A stretch of DNA of 64,000 nucleotides, from contig OU342634.1 in the NCBI GenBank assembly GCA_910589415.1, positions 23,619,144 through 23,683,143 of the forward strand. The letters run 5' to 3'. Below are positions 22,946-36,725 of the stretch, piece by piece. This DNA is from Malachius bipustulatus. Taxonomy: Eukaryota; Arthropoda; Insecta; Coleoptera; Melyridae. A program made the position numbers and the translations under genes. The notes beneath the pieces were generated by a model. The model was not told the origin of the DNA, searched no databases, and saw only the letters and a program-made list of their open reading frames with translations. Position 1 is the first letter of the stretch; each line of letters opens with the position of its first letter.

Positions 22946-23672
22946 TACAGGGTGTCCCAAGTTTTATTAATCAAGAGATAACCGCGTTATTTCAAAACAG
23001 GAACAAATGATATTTCGAAAACTTCAAAGATAAGGCTTTAGGGGCACCTCCAATACAATTTTTCGCATTTCAACCCCTAAAGTAATCATCCCTACTCCTT
23101 TTCTTCAAATTACACCCCTAATTTTTTTGCTTGGTAGAATTATTGACTTCGTTCTGAATACAATGATAAACGAATTTTGGAAACCTAATCATTCTAAGTC
23201 CTAAGTTGGAATAATTTTAGTAAATTACTGTGTCAAATTATAATTTCCAACCCGAAACGTTGCATTTCGACTTGGGCATTGTAATTATTCACTAACATAG
23301 TTACGCTTTATTGTCGTCAATTGTAACCATGGGAATAAAAGTTTAGCGAGAGCATAATTTCATTTAGAAACAATCTCAAGGTGTGTTCTTTTTTAATCCT
23401 TGGGCAACACCGGTTTCTTTATGATATTTTATTGTTTTTGACAAGCCAATATGCTTAATTTTCGAAAATCTCATGTCACTGTGTATAGAACAAAGTCAAT
23501 AATTCTACTGAGCAAAAAAATAGGGGTGTGATTTAAAAAAAAGAAGGGGATGTTTACTTAGAGGTTACAAAGGGTTAAGGGAATGTTTTAAGTTTCCCAA
23601 ATTTCATTTGTTTCTGGTTTGAAATAACGTGGATACTTATTTCTTGATTTAAAAAAATGGAGACACCCTGTA
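22946..23672. mobile_element. foldback element, 727 bp
   Basis: The left end TACAGGGTGTCCCAAGTTTT and the right end (minus) TACAGGGTGTCTCCATTTTT begin arms of about 240 bases with blocks in common, such as GTTATTTCAAA and TAGAATTATTGACTT. Flanked by TA. Confidence 0.85.
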
Positions 23673-25040
23673 TACATGTAAAAATCATGATTTTTGAGAC
23701 GAATAATTTTCATCGACGTTTGAGAGAACTAATCAGATGGAGTGTCAAAAAGCAACATAGATGAATCTGTAGAATTGTAGAAAGAGGCGAGCTTTTATTA
23801 GCACCATAACTAAAAGAATACCAAAAAAAAAGAACATTTCTACGACATTGAAATCATAGTATCTCCTCTAAATTTGCGATTCAAGTAATTTGCACTTTTT
23901 TAGTACAGTAGGTAGTAGGTAAATTAAATAAATTATGAAAATAAAAAAAATGAATAAATATAAGAAACACAACCACAAATGTTGTAGAAATCACTAAGAA
24001 AATCGAATTTGTTGGGGAAAGTCACGATAATTCTCAAACCCGTGATTAACCTGCTATATGTAGGTATATTTGCAGCAATTAATGATTACTCCAAAATTCC
24101 ACTCCATATTTCTTAAAAAAAAAATAAAACAATATCATCTTCGTTAATATAAATGAAAGCGTGTATAATTCCCAGTATTAATAAGTGAATTCATATGCCC
24201 GAGGTACAAGTGAGGATATTTATGCTCCCATGACTTTGCATAGCGGTGTATCTTCGCTAAATTAATTAAAAGGTGTAATGCTACACTGTATTTACGGCAT
24301 CGGAACTGGAGGCCTTTAAGATGAACTTGTGGGCGTGAGTCTAGTTTATGTTGTGATGGAAGTGTCGCTTCATGTCTTCACTTTACCATTTGACGTATGG
24401 AGGCGTGAATATTGATTATATTTCCTCCTTAATCCTTACGTTTTACCAGGTACCTCCTTAAGGCATATCATAAGAATAAGACCATGCACTTTGTAATCGG
24501 TATTGCACCAGGAAGATCTAAGAGATTTTTGCATGTATAATAGGTATTATACGCGTAGGAAATTATGTACTTATTTAAGAAATCCACCAGCAGTTCACGG
24601 GAGATTGGTTATTTCTTCCATTATTACGGGTATCGTTGCAACGATCATTATGCAAACTTAGATTTGCTTGTACGATGTTCAAGAAATTTTCACTTTTTCA
24701 GTGAGGAATTTTTCCGAACAATCTCCCAAGTTTGATATTTTTGATAAACATTTTGATCTTAATTATTGATTCCTAATTTTGATCAATCAGCACAAAAGAT
24801 TGATTTTAAATTTTGTAATATTTATGAGTAGCATTACATTAATGGCACAAAATATAAATGACATATACCTATACATACATTATAGTACTTAATCCTTTGT
24901 CAGTTACTTAAACAGATTATGGTTTTATTCCTTTTTTCGCAGATTTTTACCTTGGATCTTTACGGGCATTGTTTCACTTATCCAGTACCAGTTAAATAAC
25001 TTCATGGTCGAACTTTTACCCGTTATAACACCTCTAAGGT
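23673..25040. other. intergenic, no feature
   Basis: AT-rich noncoding sequence without recognised elements. Confidence 0.5.
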
Positions 25041-25048
25041 TATAAAAG
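25041..25048 (+). promoter_or_regulatory. possible TATA box
   Basis: TATAAAAG, 71 bases before the ATG at 25112. No good initiator was seen between them. Confidence 0.25.
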
Positions 25049-25111
25049 CTACTCTATATTGGGATGATTTCTTTTCGCAAAGAACACGTGTAAAGAGCGG
25101 TGACTCTCCTG

Positions 25112-25321
25112 ATGCTTACAAGAAGCAAAGTGAAGGTTATTTATTTTTTCACTACACTATTATACATAATATACTTACAAAATGTTAACCCTGAAACACG
25201 TGCGTTCACATATTTGCATTGTATACAGTACCTATACTCCAGACAAAATTATTTCTGTTTTGGCGCTCACCTGGTACCTAATAGGTCTATCGGTTATGCG
25301 TTTCGAATAGGTTCTGTTTAA
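25112..25321 (+). CDS. possible small secreted or anchored peptide, unrecognised
   Basis: Starting at the ATG, the ORF has a basic start (MLTRSKVK), a hydrophobic core (VIYFFTTLLYIIYL) and a 45-residue remainder with two cysteines, ending at 25321. A TATAAAAG lies upstream. No family likeness and AT-rich codons; chance is likely. Confidence 0.2.
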   Translation: MLTRSKVKVIYFFTTLLYIIYLQNVNPETRAFTYLHCIQYLYSRQNYFCFGAHLVPNRSIGYAFRIGSV

Positions 25322-25850
25322 AAATAACCACGCTCGTGACGATTAACTTCGAAATAAGACACGCAAATCTGAAAACTCAAAGTAGTTCGTCGTTACTCTT
25401 ATTCACATCATTGAAGGTTACTGGATTTTGGTTTTATTTTATGTACAAAAAGATTGCGTGCTGCTGCCTTAAAAGACTGATTTTTCACTTTACATCTTGT
25501 ATAATTCAAAAAGTGCTCTATTTGAATAGCCGATTACTTGTAATGAATCAATTTTTGCATTCAAAATTATTCTGCAGTGTATTTAAATAAGGTATTTTTT
25601 TGGTAAAAGAAGAAAGCTGCTGTACATGTTAGACTGTAAATTTAAAACGTTCTTATTTTTATACTTTGTCGGCATTGCTGATACTTGCTGATACATTGCT
25701 TTTATTTCATTTGCCTTTTGATACCAACCTAAGTACCTAAATTTTCAGAAGAAAATTTAAAAATATTGTTACGATATTAAAACGGTGATAGGTACATATA
25801 TCACTAGCACTTTTGAATTTATTTGGAACGGAAGTTAAACGTAAATAATA

Positions 25851-26718
25851 TACAGGGTTATTCACGGTATACGCCACGGAAGTTTATGGCCGTGGCTCTG
25901 GATTTTAGGATCTTTTTATTTTTGGAGTAGATAGAGACCCGGCAGAGGTACGTTTTAAAATTATATTCATAATGTACAGGTGTCCCAAAAGCATGAAACA
26001 TATCAAAGTTATGTTTTTTTAAATGGCATGCTCCTATGTTATTGCATTTTTAGATTGTCTGAGAAGAGAAAATAAGATTGGCTTTTACGGTTGGTGTTTA
26101 AATTCAGAAGTTTTGGAGTTATAAACAAGTGAAAATCGTAATTTTTGAAGTTCAAGGCCCTGTACAACGAAAATGGCTGAAGATAGAGAAAAACGGCTTA
26201 CATGTCCCTATTTTAACTTTTCATGTACTATCCTACGATGTAGATGAAATGTTTATACAGGGTGATAAAAAAATTGTAAATTGTGAGATTTCTCCACGCG
26301 TCGCCAAATAAAAAAATCAAAGAAAGCACAAATGTTTCTATACCATAGGATAGTACATAAAAAGTAATAAGCCGTTTTTCTCTATCTTGAACCGCTTTCG
26401 TTGTACAGGGCCTTGGACTTGAAAAATGACGATTTTCACTTGTTTATAACTCACCAACTTCTGAATTTAAACACCAACTGTAAAAGCCAATCTTATTTTC
26501 TATTCTCAGACAATCTAAAAATGCAATAACATAGGAGCATGCCATTTAAAAAAACATAACTTTGATATGTTTCATACTTTTGGGACACGCTGTACATTAT
26601 GAATATAATTTTAAAACGTACCTCTGCCGGGTCTCTATCCACTCCAAAAATAAAAAGATCCTAAAATCCAGATACACGGCCATAAACTTCCGTGGTGTAT
26701 ACCGTGAATAACCCTGTA
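25851..26718. mobile_element. foldback element, 868 bp, very long arms
   Basis: TACAGGGTTATTCACGGTAT is mirrored at 26718. The arms match closely for about 400 bases each, leaving a short loop near 26280. Because the arms remain so alike, it is among the younger copies. ORFs inside it (26129-26311 and 26597-26812) are parts of the arms. Confidence 0.92.
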
Positions 26719-26982
26719 TATTATCTGAGATGATGGAAATCAGCTGTTGCTCTGTTGATTCTTCTTCTTCTATTCCGGTGAAGTCTGCAATGCTGTTAGA
26801 TACATGGAGCATTCTGTATTACTGTATTCAGAAGTGGCATTCATGATAAGTGCTTAATAAGGGTCTTTAGAGTACTTTGATATAAAATTATGATAAAGAG
26901 TACGGAAGCTAATTTTTCCTCTCTTTTCGATCGGTAGCGATCTGACAAAGAACAGTATATCTCTATTCAATATAGTTACTTT

Positions 26983-28970
26983 TTACAGACTCAGGTCAGC
27001 TACTCTTCTTCGATGTTCGAGAGTGTCTAAATTTTTTGTCAAATCTGGGTCCCCAATCAAGTGGATGGCTCTTTTCTGGATAGAGTCGAGTAATCTCAGC
27101 GTATGTTTAGGAGTTGAGCTCCAACCAAACATGTGAGCAGTACTCCAAGAATGGTCGGATTTGAGCTTTATATAAGAGAGATGCTGTTGTGGTGTATAAA
27201 ATTTCTTCGTGCGGAAGAGTGTTCCAAGTTTTTGAGAAGCACTCTTCGCCAGACCTGTAACATGATCATGCCAAGACATGTTCGCTTCGAGATTCACTCC
27301 AAGTAAACGAAGAGATGCCGATGGAGTAAGAGAGTTTCCCGCGATCACCATATCTGGCTCCAAAACGTTGGCCTTTTTGGAGAAGATGACTGCTTGGGTT
27401 TTTCTAGCATTAAATTTAACTTGGTTTCTATCTCCCCAAGCTAGAATGTCTTGCAAGTCATTGTTAAGTATGGCAACTTCTTGTTCCTTGCGACTCTGTG
27501 CGTCGATGGCAGATGTTCACGCATCTAAGGTATAAGAAGATATGAGGCACACCGGCATTGATGGAAAAGGTCTCAGAAAGAACTCCATCGACTGCCACCT
27601 GTAATGAGCGATCTCCGAGATAACTTCGCAAGTCACAAGCAGAATTTCTCGGGCATGCCATAAGCCTGCAGTTTTGCCAACAGTCCATCTTGCCAGACAC
27701 GGTCGAAAGCTCTAGAAATATCAAACGCAACCCCTCGAGGCTCCCCATGGTGCTCGATTGCGCCATTCCACAGCTCGGTGACGTAGGTGAGAACGTCACC
27801 TGTTGACCTCTGTTTGCGGAATCCATCGCGGTCGCTGATTATATTAGCTCCTTCTAATTAGCTCCTCCTAAGTACTTCAAAATATGTTGGTTAATAGCTT
27901 TCTCCATAATCTTGGATATTACTGAAAGCAGTGCCACTGGTCGATAGTTATTTGGTATAGTCTTTTTGCCTTTCTTGGGAATAGGTTGGATCCGTGCACA
28001 TTTCCACCTGGAAGGAAATATTCCCTTTTTATACGACAGATTGAAAATTCGACAGAAAACGGATTTGGTGCATTTTTAAAGTACGATAACAACGTCATCA
28101 AGCCCAGAAGCTTTGTTTGGGTCTAAGGCTAACATAATGCGCTTTATGACACGCTGTCGGAAAACAACGTCTGACATTTTGGGCTCCCCGGAAGGGATCA
28201 TTGGCGGAGTTCTTCCCTGAAAGTCAACGGAGGAGTATGAAGAAAACACTCCCGCCAACAAGTTCGTTTTCTCAGTAGCCGTAGATGCGATAGTCCCGTC
28301 TATCCGTGTAAGTAGTGAAATCATTGATCTGGTGAAATTCTAGCTGACTGCTTTAGTTACCGACCAAAAAGATTTTGAACCGCTAGGGCAGGAGAGAGGG
28401 TTGTTCCTAATTCTTTGGTTGTGAGTTTCCTTGGTTTGATCTATGATTTCTTTGCATCTGCTTCGAGCAAGGATGAAATTGTGGTGGTTTATACCGTCGG
28501 GGCTCTCTCGCCATTGGCGAAAAGCCAGTTGTTTGAAGGAGACAGCTTCCTTGCATCTTTTGTTGAACCAAGGTTTGCTGTTTTAGGGCTGTTTTTTTGA
28601 AAAGGGAATGTAGGCTTCCATGCCTGTTAGGATAACTTGAGCAACTTCCTTAGCACAAACAGATGAATCATTAGAGCCGAAACAAACACTCCTCCATGGA
28701 AAATCTCGATAATATTCCCTGAGTTCTTCCCATAACAGATCATAGTGCCAGAACACATGCGGTTTACTTGCTTCTTACAAAAAAAGGGTCCTATACGTAT
28801 ACTATACTGTGTATCGCTGGGTGGTCGGTATAAACAACAGATGAATCTCGTCGTTTGTCGGTCTGTTATCCTAAGCCACATGACGTCAAAGTCATGTGCT
28901 CTAAAACTTCCTCACGTTGGCAGGAGAGGTCACTTCTGACAAAAATGCCAATTCCGAAGTAACGTTTAAA
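26983..28970 (-). pseudogene. degraded LINE (endonuclease, RT, C-terminus)
   Basis: On the minus strand: an endonuclease remnant with FICCLYRPPSDTQY (28627-28881); the pre-RT block LDPNKASGLDDV (28076-28324, usual NKASGPDGIP); an RT remnant with an AGVP block lacking the rest of the motif (27464-27826); and the thumb/C-terminus (26983-27456) with WGDRNQVKFNARKTQAVIFS, RLLGVNLEANMSWHDHV and QKRAIHLIGDPDLTKNLDTL. Many frameshifts and stops. Jockey-like in general form. Confidence 0.85.
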
Positions 28971-31198
28971 TCGGGAATGAAAGTCATATCCTGGATACGA
29001 CCCTTCCTTAAGACCCTAAACAGGACTAAACTTACAACGCTTTGAATTTCACCATAAAAATTTTCTCAGTTCATGTGAGACCTAATTTTGAAGGTGTTTT
29101 AAATATTTGCACAAAAATTATGTTGGTTTTCATTTTGGGAGAGTCTGTTTACTTATTCGCCAAGTATTCTGTTTCTCCCGATTCCACTGCCTGGTTGTTT
29201 TTCAATTATTGTTCCGTGTTGCTAGAGCCCGTAATTCCCGCAACAAGCCATCATGAAGAGAAAATTTCATGCACACCAGCGCTGTTTCGCGAGACTGTCT
29301 TATTTCTAATACAACAGCGTTCAAACTGCAGGCGCAAAGTTTATTTCTTGCCATTTCCCTTCACTAATTCAACTCGTTTTCTTTTGTTTTTATTTTATTT
29401 TTCAAGCATCTTGAAATATGTATCAAAATGATTTTAGTTGTTGCAATACTTGATTGATGTAATTTTCCTACATTGATTATGACATACCAAAACCTTTTTA
29501 CTCAGAGATGAAAGGTGAAAATATGCTCAATTCTTTTCTTGGTTCAGGGAAATTATTCAATATTGCTTTATTGCTTTTTTGCATACTACTGTTGTATAAT
29601 AGTTTGCAAAAAGAATATAAAATTTCCTTTCCCATAACTTACAGTAGTCTATAGGGAAGTTTAATAATCAGTTGAAAGGATCAGTTAGCCGTTAATGGAG
29701 ACCATAAATTATGATTTAAAGCTTAGTCGAGTTCATCCGTCGTTTGGTTATTTCTTATCTGAACATCGATTAAGAGCACACTGTGAAATTACATCTTTAT
29801 AATTGATCAGTGGAGCTGCTGCCAATTTGGAACTTGTTCGTCTGTTTCGTTTCATGTATGTGTGCTCCCGATAATTCCAGGACCTTATTTGTAAGCTCAC
29901 AACATGAAATATGAGTTGAAAGTGATTAACTCAATTACTAACCCCACCTAGATTTTGTTTATTGCATTTATACTAAAGCAGCAAGTTATGCCGTTATCTT
30001 AACCTTAATAATTTGCAAACTGAAGTTTTTTTTTCAAGTGTTGCAGATCACAATGCAGAATATAATAGGATTATGTATTTAAAAATTGATGGGCAGAAGT
30101 AGACATATTACATATTTTGGAATTAAACCAATATCTGATAATAATTAATTGATGAGTATATAAATTACTACTCGTAGATACAATGTTCATCCTTTATTAT
30201 ATCGTTCGGTATACGATTCTAATATTCGACCCCCACGTTCAACCCTAGTTATGATATATTAATTTTAATATACAAGAGACAAGAGACCATTATTAATCTT
30301 TATTAAATTAAATCGTCAATGTTGACTCTACTATAAGACTTATTAATAATTGATTAAAATGCTCCTCTCGATAGTTAGGTATAGGTAAGTAGATTATTAT
30401 AAGTATACCCCAGAAAGATGATGTTCATTATACAGGGAGGTTGTACCCGGTAGAAAATTAATTATGTTTTGAAATAAATAATTTATTTTAGAATTTTTTT
30501 TTTATTCGTGAACGTGGTAAAATTTTTCTATTTATAAGAAATTGAGAAGAAGCAAACCCGTTCCATGATTACGCTGATACAGAACAGATACGTAAACAGA
30601 AGATGGTTAGTTTAATTCCAGCGTGGCCGCACCCCCTTTTTTTTGAAGATAGGAAGATCACCCAGGCGCCCCGATTGAGTGACTACGACGGAGGACATGG
30701 TGAAAAGATTTCGCAATGTCGGCGTAATAAATACCGGGTGGAGATAATGAAAATTACGGGCATTGTGAGAATTACGATTAAGAAGCAATCAAGCATGATG
30801 TACTTAGTAACAAGCAGTCATGACTAATAAGGTTAAAGTGTTAGTGTTCCACTGTGTTTGAAACCCTTTACTCTCCCATGTTATCGAATGGAGATCCTGA
30901 CTCATGATACAATGCAATGACATAAAGAGATATGATACTATGCCGCTTTATTTTCGTTAAGTGACGTCACCAGATCTCATAGGAGTGGGAAATTTGAATT
31001 TGTATTGACTTGTGCATGGAAGAAGTCCGATTTTGCAGGCTTCCTCCAAGTGTTTATTAAATTGTACCTACATACGCTCATTTACCAAGATAGGTGTGAC
31101 TATGAAATGAAATATTATCACTTTGAGGATTAAAATAAGTAATTTAATTACCTTATAGGATAAAGTAATAAGGTAATAAATATCAGGGAAATGATTAC
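28971..31198. other. intergenic with a solo TACAGGG terminus at 30431
   Basis: TACAGGGAGGTTGTACCC at 30431 has no mirror end. ORFs at 29042-29431 and 30603-30827 match nothing I recognise. Confidence 0.45.
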
Positions 31199-31599
31199 CT
31201 ACCTTTTATATAAAGAATGTGAAATTATATTATTTCTTGATTTATCGACTCCGTTTAAAGTTTTTTTTTTAACCAAAACAGAACGATTTCGATTTGCCAA
31301 TCCTCGTTTCCTTGAAGTAGATATTTCAGAAGTTGACGGACCATTTTTCTGGAGATTTTCTGTTAGAAATGTTCCAGAATTAATCCGCCGGCATCTCTTC
31401 ACTGTATATTACCTAACAGTTCATGGCGGAGATTACGAATATAATCACTTGCTTTACAAGGTATTAATTTTAACACATTCATGCTGCCCATGCGTGCCAT
31501 GTCAAAAATGGATCCTTCGGAAAACGAAAAAATTACATTATCGGTGTTATATTTCGCTCTGTGGTTATCACTATTACAATTTATTATTGTACATAGCAT
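31199..31599 (-). pseudogene. decayed THAP zinc-finger gene fragment
   Basis: From an ATG at 31599 the minus strand reads MLCTIINCNSDNHRAKYN (the first two zinc-binding Cys, C-x4-C), then in a shifted frame FFRFPKDPFLTWHAW (the THAP FPKDP..xxW block), then in the first frame PCKASDYIRNLRHELLGN (usual C..HF..xDYxRxL..ELLG), then in a third frame RRINSGTFLTENLQ (usual RRxLKxGAVPTxNL). THAP domains bind DNA and occur in P-element-type transposases and host genes. Three frame changes make it a pseudogene; no transposase part follows. Confidence 0.65.
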
Positions 31600-31641
31600 A
31601 TTGAATTGTTCAACAGTTCTTGTATTCAATAATAAAGCCAC

Positions 31642-34600
31642 AGTAACTAATTAAAACACCATACTTCCTAAATATTTTATTTTATCATGATCCTTTCAGG
31701 AAACGCAGTGTTAAATCAGAAAAATCCTATTTAAATAATAATTTAAATAAAATAATATTTTTTATCCAACAGAATTTTATTGTCAGTATTTTGTGAGTAG
31801 GGAAATGATAAGTAATACAAAATTAATATAAAAAAGTTGGCCTCATTAACCTCTTTCTTGATATAAGTATAGAGTTATTATACTTTATCGTTTATTGCAA
31901 TGATGTTATACCGCAAAAGGAGTAATATTAATAATACTAGTCACACACCTTCTAACATTTCCGTTATAGAGTAATAAACGAGACGTGATATGATTTAGAA
32001 GTACTGAAAAATTTATATTTACTCGGGTCCTCTATAGTGAAAAAAATTGATTTATAATTCATTTAATTAACACTTTAAATATACTTTAATCTTTCATTAT
32101 AGCATAGCTATAGAGCGACCGAGACTGCAGAATAACTGAGCAAGTATATTTTACGAAATGTTAATAAAGAAATAAATTGCATTTTAATTTATAATGATAC
32201 ACTTCCAAATGGGTTTTGGTCCAATAAAAATATATCATAATTTTTAGTACTGAAGTATACATATTAAGCATGATAGAATGATAGTGCTAATAAGGACCTC
32301 TTATGTTGGTGATTAAATTTCCCATCTTCTCGATCACAGCATTAGATAAAGGCAAAGTGCTCTTAAGTTATTAATTATAGCAGAACGAGAATATGGAGCT
32401 ACTTTTCTGGTAATAATTAACTGTCGCATGTACTTCTACAAAGCTTGTTTAATAACATAGGTACATTTTAATAAGGGACATAGATTCGCAATCTGTAATC
32501 GGACTTGTTTAATTATACTAATTATGTATTAAATGTCTTATGTAGACATTGACAACGTATATGATTATAAGAGTTCGGTAAAACGAATATACTCTATATG
32601 TAACAAGATATATTTAATTTAATGAGATGTAAAAGACTTTACAAGACTTGTATATACAGCAAAAGATCAAGAGTGCATTACATAATTTTAATAGGTACTT
32701 CTGTTTAATATTAAATATAATTTAAATTTGACTGCAGGTCAAGAAATCAACAAGTGTTGTTGGAAGCTTTTTGACCTTAATTAGAATTTAAGACAGGATT
32801 TATTCTTGCACTTGACTGTGTTGATTATACAACTCTTCATATCTTCAAACTGAGTTCTTACAAACATGTAATAACTGAACGCTCGTTAGTGGTTAAAGCT
32901 TTTGTATGTGGCTGTTGATCGATTTGTTTCAAGAAAATATCTTATTAGTTGGAAGTTTGAGTATTTTAGAATCATATAGAAGGTATTTTGATTTATGGAA
33001 CACATAATAATGTAAGTATAGGTACTAACAGATTACTTAATTAGAAATTTTCAAGTATTGATCTTCATATAATAATATGAATCTATGTTTCCAAAAAGTT
33101 TTATAATAATCTCAAATTGAAAATTTTATTTTTAACCATCCTAAATATTTACATTCGCTTTGATAAGAACTCAGAATCCATGCATAGCGCATAGTAGCTA
33201 CATGACTTTTTGTATCAAAAGCACTAGTCTCAAACAGTGACTATATCTCATTATTTCGAAAATAAATCAATACTAACGATTCCGCATGGAGTCGACTACA
33301 AGTCTCACGACTTTAATATACGAAACCTTCGTAAGCTCTATCAGATTTTGATCAACTGATTTATCATTACCTACATGAAATAATAAGCAAGTCAAGAAAG
33401 CTTTTAACAGTCCAGAGAACGATAATTTGTTACATAACGACTTGAATCAAACTGAAAATTGATTCACGCCATTGATAATGAAAATTAGGTGATTTGTACA
33501 ACCATTAACCATCATGTCTTCTGAAGTATAAATTCAAGATCATAAATTGTGATTCTTTTTTGTTCCTGAGACTGGGATACAATACAAAGACTTACCTTAG
33601 TTTACCATTATAGCTTTAGTAGGATCACTGGAGTAGCTATAAATAATTCATTCTTATTTTACACGCGTTCCCATCATACGCTATATAGTTCACAAAAATC
33701 ATAACTCACCTACAATAATGTAGTTTGTAAACAGATTACGTAATTAAATGCTCTTAATCTTCGCAGGTAGAAACAAAGTTCTTTGGAATTACTTAAGCCA
33801 GTAAAAAATTGAATTTATTTTTAGCTCCTGTGATGATAGTATGTGTGAGAAAATCATAGGTTATCGCCCTCGTTTTAAAAAATCATTAAAAGCAGCGTTT
33901 AGGTTAAAAAGCTAATTTTCTCCGAAAAACAAACTCTGCCTTTCTACAGCTAATTGAAAATAAATTATTTCCATAAGATTTCTAGCTAACTGGTTTTCAG
34001 ATAATTCATTAACTCCCTATTAACTACAAGGATGAGCATTTGAGGGCATTCTCGGTAAATTTAAGTTCGGACTAGTAACGTAATTTAATATAATCAAGAA
34101 CATTTAACGTCTACATGGAGCCATAAATTGAGTTCCTGAAGTTTATGTTACCGATATTTATATTGAAATTATACCAATGATAAATTTGAATGATTTCTTA
34201 ACTAGATTCTTGTGAAAGAGTATTTCTGAATTTATATTGATTTAATAAAACAATTATTGGAAATGTCCTAATGAGTTTAACGTAGACTATTTATACAGGA
34301 AATGTAAATTGAGCAGATAAAAAAGGCTTTTGATTTTAGTTAATTGACTGGAAAGAATGTACAGTAATCTAAAATAATCGAAAGTCAAACTTTATGACTT
34401 ACACTTAAAACTAGCAACAATAATATTTCAGTCAATATTTTCACTAATTTTTTGTAGGAAATAACAGCAAGTTAATGTCGCTAATAAAATTATTTATGGT
34501 TAAATATACCAAGAGGGTTTACACTTTTTATAGGGCTATTTGACCACATTGTTTACCTATTTCTAACTTTAAAGTTTTATCAACCATACAGTTCATAATA

Positions 34601-35100
34601 AGTAAATTAGGGTTGGGAGTTAATTTTACTAAATTTATCTTGAAAGTAAAAAACACTTTTGATTCTTTTCAACCAGATATTTCCACGGTCTGTGCATAAA
34701 AACCAAATTCCCTCACTGCCTGCTCGGAACAGATTGCCAAAGGGCACCTACAAATACATCCATTATAGGTAGTGACGTGCTGCCGAAGCCCTAATATTTT
34801 TTTAATTTTGAGTGATCTCAAACATCCATGCACGATACCTCTTGCAGTACTTAGGATCAGGCCTACTGGAGCTGTCTATCTAAAAAAGCAATGCATTTTG
34901 AGTATTGCTATCAAGAAAAATTGCTATCAAGTAAATCTCAAAAACTTACGAAATTCGGGATATATCTTTTGCTTGATTAATTTTCAAAAAACTTGAAAAT
35001 ACTAAGAAATTTACTTTCAGTTAGTTATTGTTGAGGGTAATTTAACTAATTTAAGTCTACCAATCAAGTTATACAGACTGTATGATGTAAGTAAATGGTA
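31642..35100. other. AT-rich intergenic, no feature
   Basis: No coding frame or repeat with clear ends was recognised over this long stretch. Confidence 0.5.
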
Positions 35101-35560
35101 ATCGGCTGAACAGTTACTTAGCTCAGACGGAAAACAATTTTACTCTGGATGTATATCTCCCCGATAGATTACCGTTCTTGATTTCAACCCTTTGATCTGA
35201 CCCACTGACTGTTCCCTTTAAACTCTGATGGCTACTAGAATGAATAAGATGGGCGTGGAATAGACAACCGCAACTTACATTACATTAAAGCATCCTAGAT
35301 GAATTAAGCTGATACCATCTTGGAAATACTATAGCCGTAGAAGCCACTGGTGATGGATTACACAAGGATATAGAAGCCGTTGCCGCCGCCGATGGGGTTG
35401 CTTGGGTATTATATTATCCCGGCGGTGGATTTCAAGGCCGATTTGCTTATTGAATATTATGCTAATTAGTCTTAAGTCTGTTTAGTCCGATCAGCTTTAT
35501 CCCCGATGCCCTGTCTCTTGTCCGATAACTGTCGAGATCATCATATTTAGACATTTGATT
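35100..35560. promoter_or_regulatory. GC-richer noncoding island, possible regulatory DNA
   Basis: Stands out against AT-rich flanks, with a GCCGTTGCCGCCGCC run, an AACCGCAAC Runt-type site (35268) and a GCTAATTAG homeodomain-type site (about 35459). No long ORF. The role is inferred from composition only. Confidence 0.25.
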
Positions 35561-36725
35561 TGAAGGGCTCAGAAAAGTAAAATAGATAGCAAAAGAATAA
35601 TAGACAAAAGTAATGCTTCGAAAATTTGACTCGGTTGTCTTGGTTTTTATCGTAGAAAGTGTAATTCCTGTCTTTTGATATCATGAGCGCTTTACGTTCG
35701 TTACTGTAATGGCTTTCGGGAGTTCCGAAATTGCTGTTTGATTTGCTGCAAGAAGAAAAGTTCAGTAAATCTTACATGTCAAATATTAAAAGGCTAAGAC
35801 AATAAATGTAAAGACTTCCTTGAATGCTACAACGGGCTCGATTCGTTTTATCACAGCTATCAAATTTACAATGTATAAAATAGGACATTAAATAAATAAT
35901 GTGACGATAAACACCCTTGGGCTGTTAAAAATTAAAGCAAAACCGATGGGGATTTTATAGCCCCTGACAAGTTTTGACGACAACGATCTGGAAAGCGATG
36001 TAAAAGTTCACTGCAGACGCATAAATTATCGGGAATTGTCAAGTACATTCCTACTCGTTAGCTCAGTGCTACCAACTATAAATTACTGGACAACGCAATC
36101 ACCAGACAATATTCGTGTCAAATTTATTATTTATGAATTATCAAGCCGATTAATTTGATATGGTACGTCGTGTGAGGACTATATACGGACAACCGCAAAA
36201 TTATTCTATTTTATACCTGAAGCAAATTTATGTTATCGACAGTTCTTTGATTCGGACCCGATCAGAAAGTTCAAGAATCTCGGGGAGACTACCATATTAA
36301 TGCCCAGGTCATTTAAATCTTACATCTGAAGAGGACCTACCTAGTATACCGGTACCTAATCATGTAGTATACCTAGTTTGATTTCAGAAATAGAAAATAA
36401 TATACAAGTTTTAAGCTTTCTTGGGATCTAGGTTCTAATAATTGGCCATTGTAAGTTTTTCCAGAACAAGTTAAAAAACTTTCGCACAGAATGTGAGATG
36501 AAACTGAAGATATGGACGGTACTCTTTCGTCTTTGTTATAGACTCATCAGCTGTCATATAACTGACTAGATACTGCTGGTTATTCATTTAATTTTACTTC
36601 TGTTTATTTCATTTGAACACGTCAATTATTTAGCGAGATATAATTTTTTTAATTTTAAAATTGGATGCCATGCATATACGTTGTATGTGTAAATTTTTTT
36701 TTCTATTAACAACTGATCGTTTGTA
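35561..36725. other. intergenic, no feature
   Basis: Nothing recognised. Confidence 0.45.

Noticed and set aside
26129..26311. 60-codon ORF
   Set aside because: Lies within a foldback arm and loop; no family likeness.
29042..29431. 129-codon ORF
   Set aside because: No ATG at its first codon, no family, and it adjoins a LINE remnant.
31191..31604. 137-codon plus ORF
   Set aside because: The opposite strand carries the THAP landmarks; this frame has none.
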